Positions 1 to 9,700 of a DNA stretch of 64,000 nt are shown here, in pieces. Positions within the stretch are counted from its first letter, which is position 1, and each line of letters begins with the position of its first letter. Under the pieces are notes generated by a model, which made no database searches, had not been told where the DNA came from, and was given only the letters and a program-made list of their open reading frames with translations. The position numbers and the translations under genes are program-made. The DNA is from Bacteroides sp. (GTDB lineage Bacteria > Bacteroidota > Bacteroidia > Bacteroidales > Bacteroidaceae). The stretch spans positions 124,001 through 188,000 of the forward strand of contig JALCME010000001.1 of NCBI GenBank assembly GCA_022648295.1, in the 5' to 3' direction.

Positions 1-1
1 C

Positions 2-1957
2 TATTACTATAAACTCCTGCAACACTTAATCAAATTTGCACGTCTGCAGGCAGATATGCCATCGTCCGATAGTTCGGAAACCAAATGCAGGCAACAAGAT
101 CTGAAAAGAGACATTTTGGAATATCAGGATTTGGCTGAACACGTCAAGACAGGATTTAATACAATATTTTGGAATGATAGGAATAATTGTTACGATAACA
201 ACACCGTAACGGCTAACCTTCTCCCTCTGGCTTTCAATATGGTTCCGGACGCAAAGAAAGATATGGTAGCCCGGCAGATTATTCAAAAGACAGTCAATTA
301 TTACGGTGCCACTATTCAATGCGGGGTTATTGGGGTACAATGGCTTCTGCGCGAACTGGTAAAAATGGGACGAACGGATGTGGCTTATGTTTTATCGACC
401 CACACTAAATATCCGGGATGGGGATATATGGTTGCCAACGGGGCAACCACCATCTGGGAATTGTGGAACGGAAATACGGCTGATCCGGCAATGAATAGTG
501 GAAACCATGTCATGCTTCTTGGTGATTTACTCCCATTCTGCTATCAACATCTGGCTGGTATACAGGCTGCTACGTCAGGATTCAAAGAGATAGATATGAA
601 ACCTGCTTTTATTCTACAAGAGATCGGATTCATTCATGCATCTTATATGACTCCCTACGGCAAAGTAAAGAGCAACTGGTCACAAACTGCAAATGAGTTT
701 AAATGGAATATTGAAGTCCCGGTAAATACAAAAGCTACAATCTGGCTACCCAACGAGAAGGCAAATGCAACTACAGAAAGCGGAAAGAAGCTAAAAGAAG
801 TACAAGGATTACAAATTATCCGGAAAGAAAAAGGCTATCTAGTCTGCAAAATAGGTTCGGGTAATTATCAATTTGTTACACAAAAAGACATCACGTATGG
901 AACAGAGAAACAGGGATTACTGGCAAATGAATTTATTTGTGCACATCCCGATTTTCCGGAAAGCCATGCTTCAACAGTTGTCGAAACCAATCATGGCATA
1001 GTAGCCGCATGGTTTGGAGGTACTAAAGAAGGGAATCCCGATTGTTGTATTTGGGTAAGTCATAAAACTGAAAGAGGCTGGACTACACCTCAAAAGGTAG
1101 CGGATGGCATAATAGACGGAACGAAATATGCCTGTTGGAATCCTGTGCTTACCGAAACGCCGGACGGCGAACTGCAACTCTACTACAAAGTAGGTGTAAA
1201 TGTAGCTGGATGGAGCGGATACGTCACTTATTCGGAAGATGGAGGAAAAACGTGGACTGCTCCGAAAGCTCTCCCAAAGGGGATTCTAGGTCCTATTAAA
1301 AACAAGCCGGTATGGATAGGCAAACGGATGGTTTGTCCCAGCAGTACGGAAGGTAAGGACGGATGGAGAGTACATTTCGAAATTAGTGATGACGAAGGCA
1401 GAACATGGAGAAAAACAGAACCTGTAGCAGCTTCTGACATCATAGAAACTGAGAAAATAAAATACAGTGATCAACAGCATAAGACGATACAAGTCATACA
1501 GCCTACCATATTGGTACATAGAGACGGACGCTTACAGGCCTTGTGCCGTACCAAAAACAACGGTTCGGTAGCCACCACATGGAGCAATGATAATGGCGAA
1601 ACATGGAGTAAACTGACCTTTATTGATTTACCCAATAACAATTCTGGTATTGATGGAGTCACCCTGCAAGACGGACGTTTTCTACTGGTCTATAATCATT
1701 ATCGGTATATTAATGGAAAAAGTAAAGAAAGGACTCCTTTAAATGTGGCCGTTGGCAACGATGGAATCCATTGGAAAGCAGCTTTGATCTTAGAAGATTC
1801 CCCCATAAACCAATACTCCTACCCTTCGGTTATTCAGGGAAAAGATGGCAAAGTGCACATTGTATATACATGGAGAAGGCAACGCATCAAATATGTTTGT
1901 ATAGACCCTGAAAGACTCAAAATAGAATCGTTTGAAAAGGCAGGATGGAAAGAATAA
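2..1957 (+). CDS. GH78 alpha-L-rhamnosidase C-terminal part fused to a sialidase-fold (BNR) domain, 5' truncated by the window
   Basis: The frame is open from base 2, so the ATG at 56 is internal and the gene begins outside the window. The first ~270 residues resemble the end of a GH78 (alpha/alpha)6 barrel: the segment GYMVANGATTIWELWNG and a following NHVML are typical of the family, and a beta-sandwich follows. From about residue 290 the protein switches to a BNR/sialidase-like propeller. It starts with SHASTVVE and AAWFGGTKEG and carries three Asp boxes (SEDGGKTW, SDDEGRTW, SNDNGETW). The GH78 half would remove alpha-L-rhamnose. The specificity of the propeller is not evident, and I cannot place a sialidase arginine triad. 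The product is probably periplasmic or surface-located, although the signal peptide lies outside the window. It precedes the DUF4861 and GH43 genes on the same strand, so it belongs to the pectin locus. The domain assignment is firm; the substrate of the second domain is unknown. Confidence 0.85.
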   Translation, partial: YYYKLLQHLIKFARLQADMPSSDSSETKCRQQDLKRDILEYQDLAEHVKTGFNTIFWNDRNNCYDNNTVTANLLPLAFNMVPDAKKDMVARQIIQKTVNYYGATIQCGVIGVQWLLRELVKMGRTDVAYVLSTHTKYPGWGYMVANGATTIWELWNGNTADPAMNSGNHVMLLGDLLPFCYQHLAGIQAATSGFKEIDMKPAFILQEIGFIHASYMTPYGKVKSNWSQTANEFKWNIEVPVNTKATIWLPNEKANATTESGKKLKEVQGLQIIRKEKGYLVCKIGSGNYQFVTQKDITYGTEKQGLLANEFICAHPDFPESHASTVVETNHGIVAAWFGGTKEGNPDCCIWVSHKTERGWTTPQKVADGIIDGTKYACWNPVLTETPDGELQLYYKVGVNVAGWSGYVTYSEDGGKTWTAPKALPKGILGPIKNKPVWIGKRMVCPSSTEGKDGWRVHFEISDDEGRTWRKTEPVAASDIIETEKIKYSDQQHKTIQVIQPTILVHRDGRLQALCRTKNNGSVATTWSNDNGETWSKLTFIDLPNNNSGIDGVTLQDGRFLLVYNHYRYINGKSKERTPLNVAVGNDGIHWKAALILEDSPINQYSYPSVIQGKDGKVHIVYTWRRQRIKYVCIDPERLKIESFEKAGWKE

Positions 1958-2015
1958 ATACAAAGCCAATAGTATTTAAATCAAAAAATAAAAAGATAAT
2001 ATCGGAGGTTTACAC

Positions 2016-2023
2016 TAATTTTG
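2016..2023 (+). promoter_or_regulatory. Possible -7 box upstream of the DUF4861 gene
   Basis: TAATTTTG matches the Bacteroidales -7 consensus TAnnTTTG, 26 bases before the ATG at 2050. No TTTG lies at the -33 distance, so the promoter would be weak or activator-dependent. The motif could be chance in A+T-rich DNA. Confidence 0.35.
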
Positions 2024-2049
2024 TGACAAACATTAGTAACATTAAAGCC

Positions 2050-3270
2050 ATGAAGAAGAATATTTTTATAGCATTGCTGTTTTTTTGTAACTTACCAGTG
2101 ATTGCCGAAGCACAAAATGCCGAAAAGAAAATTGCTGTAGAAGTGAATAATACTTGGAGTGAAGCAAAAACCGACGAGCCCGTTGTAATAAAGCTAAATA
2201 AAATCAACCTGCAATTTCGGGTCCTCTCTGCTGTGGTGATGTGTGGAGATCAAGAAATTCCTTCTCAACTGGACGATTTGAACGGAGATCATCATGCAGA
2301 CGAATTGGCCTTTCTAACTAACATTCCGGCTAAGGGTAAACAAACCTTCACCATTACACTCTCATCAACGAAAAGTGATAAAACTTATCCTTCACGCGTT
2401 TATGCAGAAATGCTGGTTAGTGATAAGAAGGGAAAACATGTCCCTGTTATTTCCGTAACAATTCCTGGAACCAGCAATATATATAGCCAAATGCATCACC
2501 ACGGTCCGGCTTTTGAATCAGAGCTAGTCGCCTACCGCATCTATTTCGACAAAAGGCAAACAGTAGATGCTTACGGTAAATACAACAAAGGATTTGAAAT
2601 CAAAGAATCACAATTCTATCCCAATAAAGAACAGTTGGCCCGCGGATTTGGAAATGATGTGCTTTGGGTAGGTACAAGTTGCGGTGTGGGAGCATTAAAA
2701 GGCTGGAATGGAAAAGAAGCAACACACATTGAACCTGTGGCAACACAAACCGAACGCATTGTCTCATACGGTCCGGTGCGTACAATTGTAGATATCGAAG
2801 TATACGACTGGCAATATCAAGGTGCCGAATTGAATATGACCAATCGCTACATTCTTTATGGAGGTCATCGTGATGTACAGGTAGAAACAATCTTTGAAAA
2901 ACCTCTCAAAGATGAAACATTCTGTACCGGTGTGGTAGACATCAAAGGCTCTACTTCTTATTCCGACCACAAAGGATTAGTAGCTTGCTGGGGAACAGAC
3001 TGGCCGGAAAAAGGCGATACCATAAACCATCCGAAGGAAACCATCGGTTTAGCCACTTATATTCCCCAAAACTATGTGAAAGCAGAAGCAAAAGATCAGG
3101 CAAATTACTTATATACCATTGGCGCAAAGGGTAGCACTCACTTCAATCATTATGTCACATTTACATCCTTAAAAGAAACCTTCGGATATAAAACGCCTGA
3201 AGCATGGTTTACTTATATACGCAAGTGGAAAGAAGAACTTGAACATCCTGTAACTGTAAAGCTAAAGTAA
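2050..3270 (+). CDS. DUF4861-like secreted protein
   Basis: The ATG at 2050 gives a 406-residue protein with a clean signal peptide (MKKNIFIALLFFCNLP, cleavage probably after AEA). An in-frame ATG at 1945 would overlap the upstream gene and bury this signal inside the protein, so I reject it. The mature protein resembles the DUF4861 family found in Bacteroides pectin loci: an N-terminal beta-sandwich (WSEAKTDEPVVIKL, QLDDLNGDHHADEL) followed by a larger beta-rich domain with HHHGPAFE near residue 145 and GVVDIKG near 300. No established catalytic residues are visible. It lies between the GH78 fusion and the GH43 gene, with 24 bases before the latter, so it is probably cotranscribed and periplasmic. 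A role in processing rhamnogalacturonan side chains is inferred from context only. Confidence 0.7.
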   Translation: MKKNIFIALLFFCNLPVIAEAQNAEKKIAVEVNNTWSEAKTDEPVVIKLNKINLQFRVLSAVVMCGDQEIPSQLDDLNGDHHADELAFLTNIPAKGKQTFTITLSSTKSDKTYPSRVYAEMLVSDKKGKHVPVISVTIPGTSNIYSQMHHHGPAFESELVAYRIYFDKRQTVDAYGKYNKGFEIKESQFYPNKEQLARGFGNDVLWVGTSCGVGALKGWNGKEATHIEPVATQTERIVSYGPVRTIVDIEVYDWQYQGAELNMTNRYILYGGHRDVQVETIFEKPLKDETFCTGVVDIKGSTSYSDHKGLVACWGTDWPEKGDTINHPKETIGLATYIPQNYVKAEAKDQANYLYTIGAKGSTHFNHYVTFTSLKETFGYKTPEAWFTYIRKWKEELEHPVTVKLK

Positions 3271-3294
3271 AATTTACATAGACCAATTTATATC

Positions 3295-4974
3295 ATGAAA
3301 AACAAAAGCCTTTTATTCAGTTTACTTGTAGGATTAAGCTTACCCTTGGTGGCACAACAAGAAAATGACGTGTCTCAGGTATGGGTTGCGGATCAAGGAA
3401 ACGGAACCTATCGTAATCCCATCCTTTATGCAGACTATTCCGATCCCGACGCTTGCCGCGTGGGAGAGGACTTTTATATGACTTCTTCCAGCTTTAATTG
3501 CCTCCCTGGATTACAAATTCTCCATTCTAAGGACTTGGTAAACTGGAGCATTATTAGTGCAGCTATTCCCTACGGATTATCTCCCGAAATAGTTCCCGAA
3601 CGTCCTGAACATGGGAATCACGTCTGGGCTCCAAGTATCAGATATCATAATGGAGAATTTTACATTTTCTGGGGAGATCCTGATCAGGGAGTATTTATGG
3701 TCAAATCCCAAAAGCCGGAAGGACCTTGGAGTGAACCAGTATTAGTAAAAAAGGCAATAGGAGTCATAGATACCTGCCCTTTATGGGACGATGATGGGAA
3801 AGTCTATTTGGTACACGCTTATGCAGGTAGCCGTGCCGGATTGAAAAGTGTTATTGCAATATGCGAGTTGAGTGCTGATGCAAGCAAAGCTATCACGCAA
3901 TCACGAATCATTTTCGACGGACACAAAGGAAATGAGACCAGTGAAGGCCCAAAATTTTACAAACGTAACGGTTACTATTATATTTTTCATCCGGCAGGTG
4001 GAGTTGTAGCTGGCTGGCAGGTTGTTCAACGATCTAAAAATGTTTATGGGCCATACGAATGGAAAATAGTTTTGGCACAAGGAAAGAGCTCAATTAATGG
4101 TCCTCACCAGGGAGCATGGGTTGATACGCCAACTGGTGAAGACTGGTTTCTGCATTTCAGAGACATAGGTGCATACGGACGTGTAGTTTATTTAGAACCG
4201 ATGAAATGGATCAACGACTGGCCTGTTATTGGCGTTGATAAAGACGGAGACGGATGCGGAGAACCCGTCGCGAGTTATAAAAAGCCTAATGTGGGTAAAA
4301 CGTATCCCATCTGCACCCCACAGGAAAGTGATGAATTTGAGGGATACACCCTGTCCCCGCAATGGCAATGGCAAGCTAACATCAATGAAAAATGGGCATA
4401 TTATGCAGGAGACAAAAGCATTGTACGGCTCTACTCTTATCCGGTCGTAAAAGATTATAAGAATTTATGGGATGTAGCTAATTTGTTACTGCAAAAAACT
4501 CCATCGGATAATTTCACTGTAACAATGAAACTAACTTTTGAACCAAGTCCAAAATATAGAGGTGAACGTACCGGCTTGGTTGTTATGGGTATGGATTATG
4601 CCGGATTAATATTAGAAAATACGGAAAATGGCTTAGTTTTATCACAAGTTTCCTGTTTGAGGGCCAATAAAGGCGAGTCTGAACAGGTTAATGAAACAGC
4701 AAGCTTACAAAACAATACAGTTTACCTAAAAGTAAAATTCACCAGTGACGGTAGCAAAATTAAAGGTAGCGAAGCCAATAGTGATCTTGCCGTAATATGT
4801 CATTTCAGTTATAGCACTGATGGCAAGAAGTTCCACCCGCTTGGCAAATCATTTCAGGCCAAAGAAGGACAATGGATCGGGGCCAAAGTCGGCATGTTCT
4901 GTACGCGTCCATGTATGGTCATCAATGATGGCGGATGGGTAGATGTGGACTGGTTCCGCATCACAAAAAAATAA
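3295..4974 (+). CDS. GH43 family glycosidase (arabinofuranosidase/xylosidase-like) with C-terminal beta-sandwich
   Basis: This 559-residue protein has a signal peptide ending near VAQQ. The N-terminal five-bladed propeller (residues ~38-340) carries the GH43 triad. Asp50 in YSDPD is the likely base, Asp159 in VIDTCPLW the pKa modulator, and Glu217 in TSEGP the acid. Residues ~345-559 form a concanavalin-like C-terminal domain ending VDVDWFRI, as in beta-xylosidase/arabinofuranosidase-type GH43 enzymes. The NPILYADYSDPD start and LPGLQILHSKDLVNW segment fit the group that includes subfamily 12, but I cannot fix the subfamily. It would trim arabinose or xylose from pectic side chains in the periplasm. 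The gene is last in its group, and a strong terminator follows within 25 bases. Confidence 0.85.
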   Translation: MKNKSLLFSLLVGLSLPLVAQQENDVSQVWVADQGNGTYRNPILYADYSDPDACRVGEDFYMTSSSFNCLPGLQILHSKDLVNWSIISAAIPYGLSPEIVPERPEHGNHVWAPSIRYHNGEFYIFWGDPDQGVFMVKSQKPEGPWSEPVLVKKAIGVIDTCPLWDDDGKVYLVHAYAGSRAGLKSVIAICELSADASKAITQSRIIFDGHKGNETSEGPKFYKRNGYYYIFHPAGGVVAGWQVVQRSKNVYGPYEWKIVLAQGKSSINGPHQGAWVDTPTGEDWFLHFRDIGAYGRVVYLEPMKWINDWPVIGVDKDGDGCGEPVASYKKPNVGKTYPICTPQESDEFEGYTLSPQWQWQANINEKWAYYAGDKSIVRLYSYPVVKDYKNLWDVANLLLQKTPSDNFTVTMKLTFEPSPKYRGERTGLVVMGMDYAGLILENTENGLVLSQVSCLRANKGESEQVNETASLQNNTVYLKVKFTSDGSKIKGSEANSDLAVICHFSYSTDGKKFHPLGKSFQAKEGQWIGAKVGMFCTRPCMVINDGGWVDVDWFRITKK

Positions 4975-4994
4975 AAAAGAACAAAAAAACGACA

Positions 4995-5043
4995 AAAATA
5001 CCCGCTGCAAAAACAAATATTTGCAGCGGGTATTTTGTTTTTT
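4995..5043 (+). terminator. Rho-independent terminator after GH43
   Basis: A perfect 17-bp stem (arms 4995-5011 and 5020-5036, core ACCCGCTGC/GCAGCGGGT) with an 8-base loop is followed by a T-rich run. Its right arm contains the TTTG used as the -33 element of the next promoter. Confidence 0.85.
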
Positions 5044-5051
5044 TACTTTTG
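5020..5051 (+). promoter_or_regulatory. Consensus Bacteroidales promoter of the HAD phosphatase gene
   Basis: TTTG (5020-5023), a 20-base spacer and TACTTTTG (5044-5051) match the -33/-7 consensus exactly. Transcription would start near 5058, about 17 bases before the ATG. The promoter lies inside the upstream terminator. Confidence 0.75.
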
Positions 5052-5074
5052 CAACAACCAAAAAGAAGAGAAAG

Positions 5075-5731
5075 ATGAAAAAACTGATTATATTTGATTT
5101 GGATGGAACTTTACTTAATACAATAGCAGATCTGGCACAAAGTACCAACCATGCACTACGTATTCTAGGATACCCAACCCATGAAGAACCGGCTTATAAA
5201 TTTATGGTAGGCAATGGCATCAACAAACTTTTTGAACGTGCCCTACCCGAACAAGAGCGGAATGAAACAAACATACTGCGCGTACGCAAGGAGTTCATTC
5301 CCTACTACGATCTGCACAACGCAGACAAAAGTATGCCCTACCCCGGTATTTCCCAATTATTGGATACCCTTCAAGATAAAGGCTATCAGATAGCTGTGGC
5401 TTCCAACAAATATCAGTCTGCCACTACCAAACTCATCAAACATTATTTTCCAAAGATACATTTTAGTGCAGTGCTTGGCCAGCGTGAAGGAGTGCCAGCC
5501 AAGCCTGATCCCTCCGTCATATACGAAATATTAAGCAGTACGGGAAAAAGCAAAGAGGACATTTTATACATAGGCGACTCGGCTGTAGATATGCAAACAG
5601 CACGTAACGCAGGAGTTACTTCGTGCGGAGTGACATGGGGATTCCGCCCAAAACGTGAATTAGAAGAATTTCATCCTACTTACCTCGTTGACCGGGCCGA
5701 AGAAATATTATCAATAATCCTTCAAAAATAA
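5075..5731 (+). CDS. gph: HAD-superfamily phosphatase, phosphoglycolate phosphatase-like
   Basis: The protein has 218 residues from the ATG at 5075. The longer in-frame start at 4943 lies inside GH43 and the terminator, so it is rejected. HAD motif I is FDLDGTLLNT (nucleophile Asp8, acid Asp10). Motif II is VASNK, the lysine of motif III is in PAKPDP, and motif IV is IGDSAVDMQTA. The helical cap (~15-85) is of the small alpha type seen in Gph and PGP enzymes. It would dephosphorylate 2-phosphoglycolate or a similar small phosphomonoester in the cytoplasm. It has no signal peptide and its own promoter, so it is probably a housekeeping gene sitting beside the polysaccharide locus. Confidence 0.85.
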   Translation: MKKLIIFDLDGTLLNTIADLAQSTNHALRILGYPTHEEPAYKFMVGNGINKLFERALPEQERNETNILRVRKEFIPYYDLHNADKSMPYPGISQLLDTLQDKGYQIAVASNKYQSATTKLIKHYFPKIHFSAVLGQREGVPAKPDPSVIYEILSSTGKSKEDILYIGDSAVDMQTARNAGVTSCGVTWGFRPKRELEEFHPTYLVDRAEEILSIILQK

Positions 5732-5894
5732 TCCGTTGCAAAATTGTAATCATACTAACACTAAGTAATTAAATATATTTTTATATATAAATCTTAAGCG
5801 GAAAAAGCGTAATGAATGTTATGTTCCCACATATAGGAAAAGCATCTATCTATCAATCAATAAATTAAAAAACAACTAAATTTTAAACCGGCTA

Positions 5895-6292
5895 TTTTTT
5901 TACAGTCAACATTCAACAGTCACTTAACGTCCCGCTACGCACAAATAAACAGATAAAATTAACACAAACAATAATGTTATTTTACTTTCTCGTAAAATGA
6001 TGCAGATGGTATACATACCAAACTACAACTATAATGAAACGAATAGCCTTTAATATCTACTATCGTCAAACTATTTCCCCAAAAGATGCATTACCTCTCA
6101 TTTTTTTAACACATCTATTTTTTATAGCTACAACAGTCATCCAAACATATCCGCCAAATGTGACTTATATCGTATTATTTTACAACTATTAATACATATA
6201 ACTAAATACCAGCAATATACTGAATAAATATATTTATGAATAAGCGCGGAGGGGCGCTTAATGACTGTTGAATGCTGAACGTTCAAAAAAAA
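5895..6292. repeat. MITE-like element with ~45-bp imperfect terminal inverted repeats
   Basis: The ends are inverted copies of one another: a T-run, then a TCA-CATTCAACAGTCA core (5910-5922 and, inverted, 6262-6274; 13 bases perfect), then TTAA and a CG-CCC stretch. The inner right end carries a perfect hairpin, TAAGCGC/GCGCTTA (6241-6260). The interior is A+T-rich and holds no convincing gene; one 52-codon frame at 6034-6192 has no recognisable features. This fits a non-autonomous mobile element or a large regulatory stem. I could not confirm a target-site duplication. Confidence 0.5.
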
Positions 6293-6510
6293 CCTTAAAA
6301 ATGGCATTTTCCGCATTTTCACGCAATTTCACGCTTTAATAAAAAAGGAGAATATCATAAATAGCGTCCATTATAGACAATAAATATTACCATACAATAT
6401 ATCTTGTACAGGAAACTTATACTACCTCCTTCAAAAACACAGCACTGGACAAACTCATCATAGCAAGAAAGAGCAAGAATTATATCATTGCCAGAATCTA
6501 CAAAATTAGA

Positions 6511-6593
6511 GTAAGAGCTTATAATTTTATTGTAAGAGCATATAAACTTTAGGTAAAGGCTTATCGTTTTATTGCAAGGACTTATTTTATTAG
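6511..6593 (+). promoter_or_regulatory. Four 21-bp tandem direct repeats upstream of SusC, candidate HTCS operator
   Basis: Units begin at 6511, 6532, 6553 and 6574 (the last is 20 bases), each starting GTAAGAGCTTAT or a close variant and ending in a T-rich stretch. A 21-bp period places all copies on the same face of the helix. The array sits ~115 bp upstream of the SusC -7 box, where a regulator with an AraC-type domain could bind. The obvious candidate is the hybrid two-component protein encoded at 13948-18402. Confidence 0.55.
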
Positions 6594-6706
6594 TTATCAG
6601 ACAATAATAATAAGCGATAGGTTATCGCAACACTGGTAACAACAATAGAAATCAAAATTTACTAGCCTAAAAACAAATATTACACATCAATACTTTTACA
6701 TAACAA

Positions 6707-6714
6707 TACATTTG
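6707..6714 (+). promoter_or_regulatory. -7 box of the SusC-SusD operon
   Basis: TACATTTG matches TAnnTTTG. No TTTG is present at the -33 position, as expected for an activator-dependent promoter. The predicted leader then carries a small hairpin (GTGTGT/ACACAC, 6731-6746) before the ATG at 6774. Confidence 0.55.
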
Positions 6715-6773
6715 CAATAGAAAGTTAACAGTGTGTCCGAACACACAATAAAGATTATTATAAAATCAATATT

Positions 6774-9700
6774 ATGCAAAAGAAGTCTAACAGTATGAAA
6801 AACATGTGCATCATGTTGCTATTTACATTATTCACAGCAACATCAAATGTATTTGCACAAGATGTCACCGTAAAGGGAATAGTGAAAGATAAGGCAGGGG
6901 AACCGATAATCGGAGCTTCTGTAGTCCAAAAAGGAAAAGCCGGAAATGGCACTATTACCGATATAAACGGAAATTTTACCTTTAAGATTTCAAAAGATGC
7001 TACCTTATTATTCTCTTATGTAGGCATGAAATCCCAAGAAATACCTCTAAAAGGTAGAAAAATACTTAACGTAATCTTAGAAGACGATGCTCAAGCTCTG
7101 GAAGAAGTAGTGGTCATTGGATATGGTTCGGTAAAAAGGAAAGATATTACAGGATCCGTAGCGACTGTTAATTCAGATGTTTTAACTGCTGTACCAGTAG
7201 CCTCAGCCACAGAAGCTTTAACCGGAAAGTTGGCAGGTGTACAAGTAACAACAACAGAAGGCTCTCCAGATGCAGAATTAAAAATACGTGTCAGAGGAGG
7301 TGGATCAATCACAGGAGATAATACCCCATTATTCATCGTTGACGGTTTTCCTGTAGAATCCATAGCCGATATACCGGCATCTGATATAGAAGATATGACT
7401 GTACTAAAAGATGCTTCTTCTACAGCAATTTATGGATCTCGTGGAGCCAACGGAGTAATCCTTGTTACGACAAAATCAGGTAAAGCCGGTAAGATAAATG
7501 TCAGCTATAATTCTTATTATAGTTGGAAGAAGATAGCCAAAACATTAGATGTACTTTCCCCAAAAGATTATGCAAAGTGGCAGTATGAATTGGCTCTTCT
7601 GAAAGATGAAGATGATTTAAGTTCCTACGAAGACTATTTTGGAAAATACCAAGATTTAGATATGTATGATAACATACCTTACAATGATTGGCAAAATCTG
7701 ACATTCGGCCGTACAGGACATACTTTTAATCACAACTTGAGTATCAACGGCGGTAGCGAGAAAATAAAATATGCCTTTAACTACGCCCATATGAATGATA
7801 AAGCCATAATGGAAGGTTCTTCTTTCAAACGTGATAATTTCAGTTTGAAATTAAACACCCAACCTCTCAAGAATGTAACCCTTGACTTTCAGGCACGTTA
7901 CTCTCAAGCAGACATTGCAGGTGGTGGTGCGAATGATGCAACCAGCACATACGACTCAGACAAACGATTAAAATACGCTGTAATCTATACCCCGATGCCG
8001 TTAAGTAACCTGAATTCTGACTCAGGTAGTGCGGATGATGATCTCGGAAACTTATATAATCCACTGACTTCCATATCAGACAATGATCGTATGCAAGAAC
8101 GCAAGACATTGAATATATCCGGAAGTTTCGGTTGGGAAATATTCAAAAACTTTAAAATAAAAACAGAACTTGGCTACGACGACTATCGTAATAATGACAA
8201 GCGCTTTTGGGGAACTACAACCTATTACATTAAGAATGTACCTTCCTCCGAGAACCAAGGACATCCTGCTATCCGCATAACAAACACATTCCGTCATATC
8301 TTCCGCAATACAAACACAATCAGCTATGATTTCTCTAAATTGTTTATGAATGATAAACATCACTTAAATGCCATGCTTGGACAAGAGTGGATTATCACGA
8401 AGTCAAACAAATTAACAAATGAAGTCCACGGCTTTCCTGATTGGATTACCTCTAAGCAAGCCTGGAAATTGACTAATCTTAAAGGAACGACTCCTTATAA
8501 TATTGAGAACTATCTAAATCCTGACGACAAACTATTATCCTACTTCGGACGTGTAAACTATGATTTTGAAAGCAAATATTTAGTTAGCGCCACATTCCGT
8601 GCCGATGGTTCTTCCAAATTTTCCCAAGATAATCGTTGGGGATATTTTCCTTCTGCAGCAGTCGCATGGCGTATATCTTCCGAATCTTTTATGGCATCTA
8701 CCAAAAGCTGGCTGGATGATTTAAAGCTACGCTTTAGCTATGGTAGCGCCGGCAACAATAATATACCCTCAGGCCAAATGACACAGAGCTACCAAAGTAA
8801 TACAACTTCTTGGATTAACGGTTTTTCTAGCTACTGGGCACCGAGTAAAGTCATGGCTAACTCTGAATTAAAATGGGAAACGACAATTACTCGTAACTTG
8901 GGTTTAGATTTCACTACATTAGGAGGCAAGCTAAATGGAACTATTGAAGCCTACTTAAATACGACCAAAGATTTATTAATAGAATTTCCCGTAGGCGGCA
9001 CAGGGTATGATACCCAGTATCGCAACATGGGTAAAACTCAAAATAAAGGAATAGAGGCAAGCGTTAACTGGACAATAATCAATAAGAAAAAATTTGGTTT
9101 AAGCCTTAGTGCTAATATCGGTTTCAACAAAAATAAAATCAAAGATCTCGGAATTATGGAGGACTTTGGCAAAGATTCTTATTGGGCATCATCCGAAATT
9201 GGATACGACTTTTGGATATCTAAAGGCGGATCCGTAGGCAAGATGTACGGCTATCGTTCCGACGGTCGCTATGAAGTAGATGATTTCGAAGGATACAACG
9301 CAACTACAAAAAAATGGGTATTGAAAGAAGGAGTTACAGATTGTTCCGCAGTAGTAGGTACCCTTCGCCCCGGTATGATGAAATTGAAGGATCTTGATGG
9401 AAGCCATACGGTAACCAATGACTATAAAGATCGTGAAATTATTGGTGATGCTAATCCATTGCATACAGGAGGTTTCAGCATTAATACCCGCGCTTACGGC
9501 TTTGATCTAAGTGCAAACTTCGACTGGAGCTATGGCAATGATGTTTATAATGCCAACAAAATAGAATTTACCTCTACCGGAAAATATCAATATCGCAATA
9601 TGATCTCAGAAATGGCGGATGGTAAACGTTGGACCAACTTAAATTCCGATGGTACACTTTGCAATGACCCTGTACAATTAGCCGCCTTAAATGCTAATAC

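Noticed and set aside
56..1957. ATG at 56 as the start of the GH78 fusion
   Set aside because: The same frame is open to base 2 with residues typical of the family, so the gene begins before the window.
1945..2049. Upstream start of the DUF4861 gene
   Set aside because: It overlaps the previous gene and would put a signal peptide in the middle of the protein.
6034..6192. 52-codon frame inside the inverted-repeat element
   Set aside because: No signal, family or ribosome-binding site; the region is A+T-rich and probably non-coding.
6511..6593. CRISPR-like array
   Set aside because: The repeats are contiguous, without spacers, and no cas gene is present.
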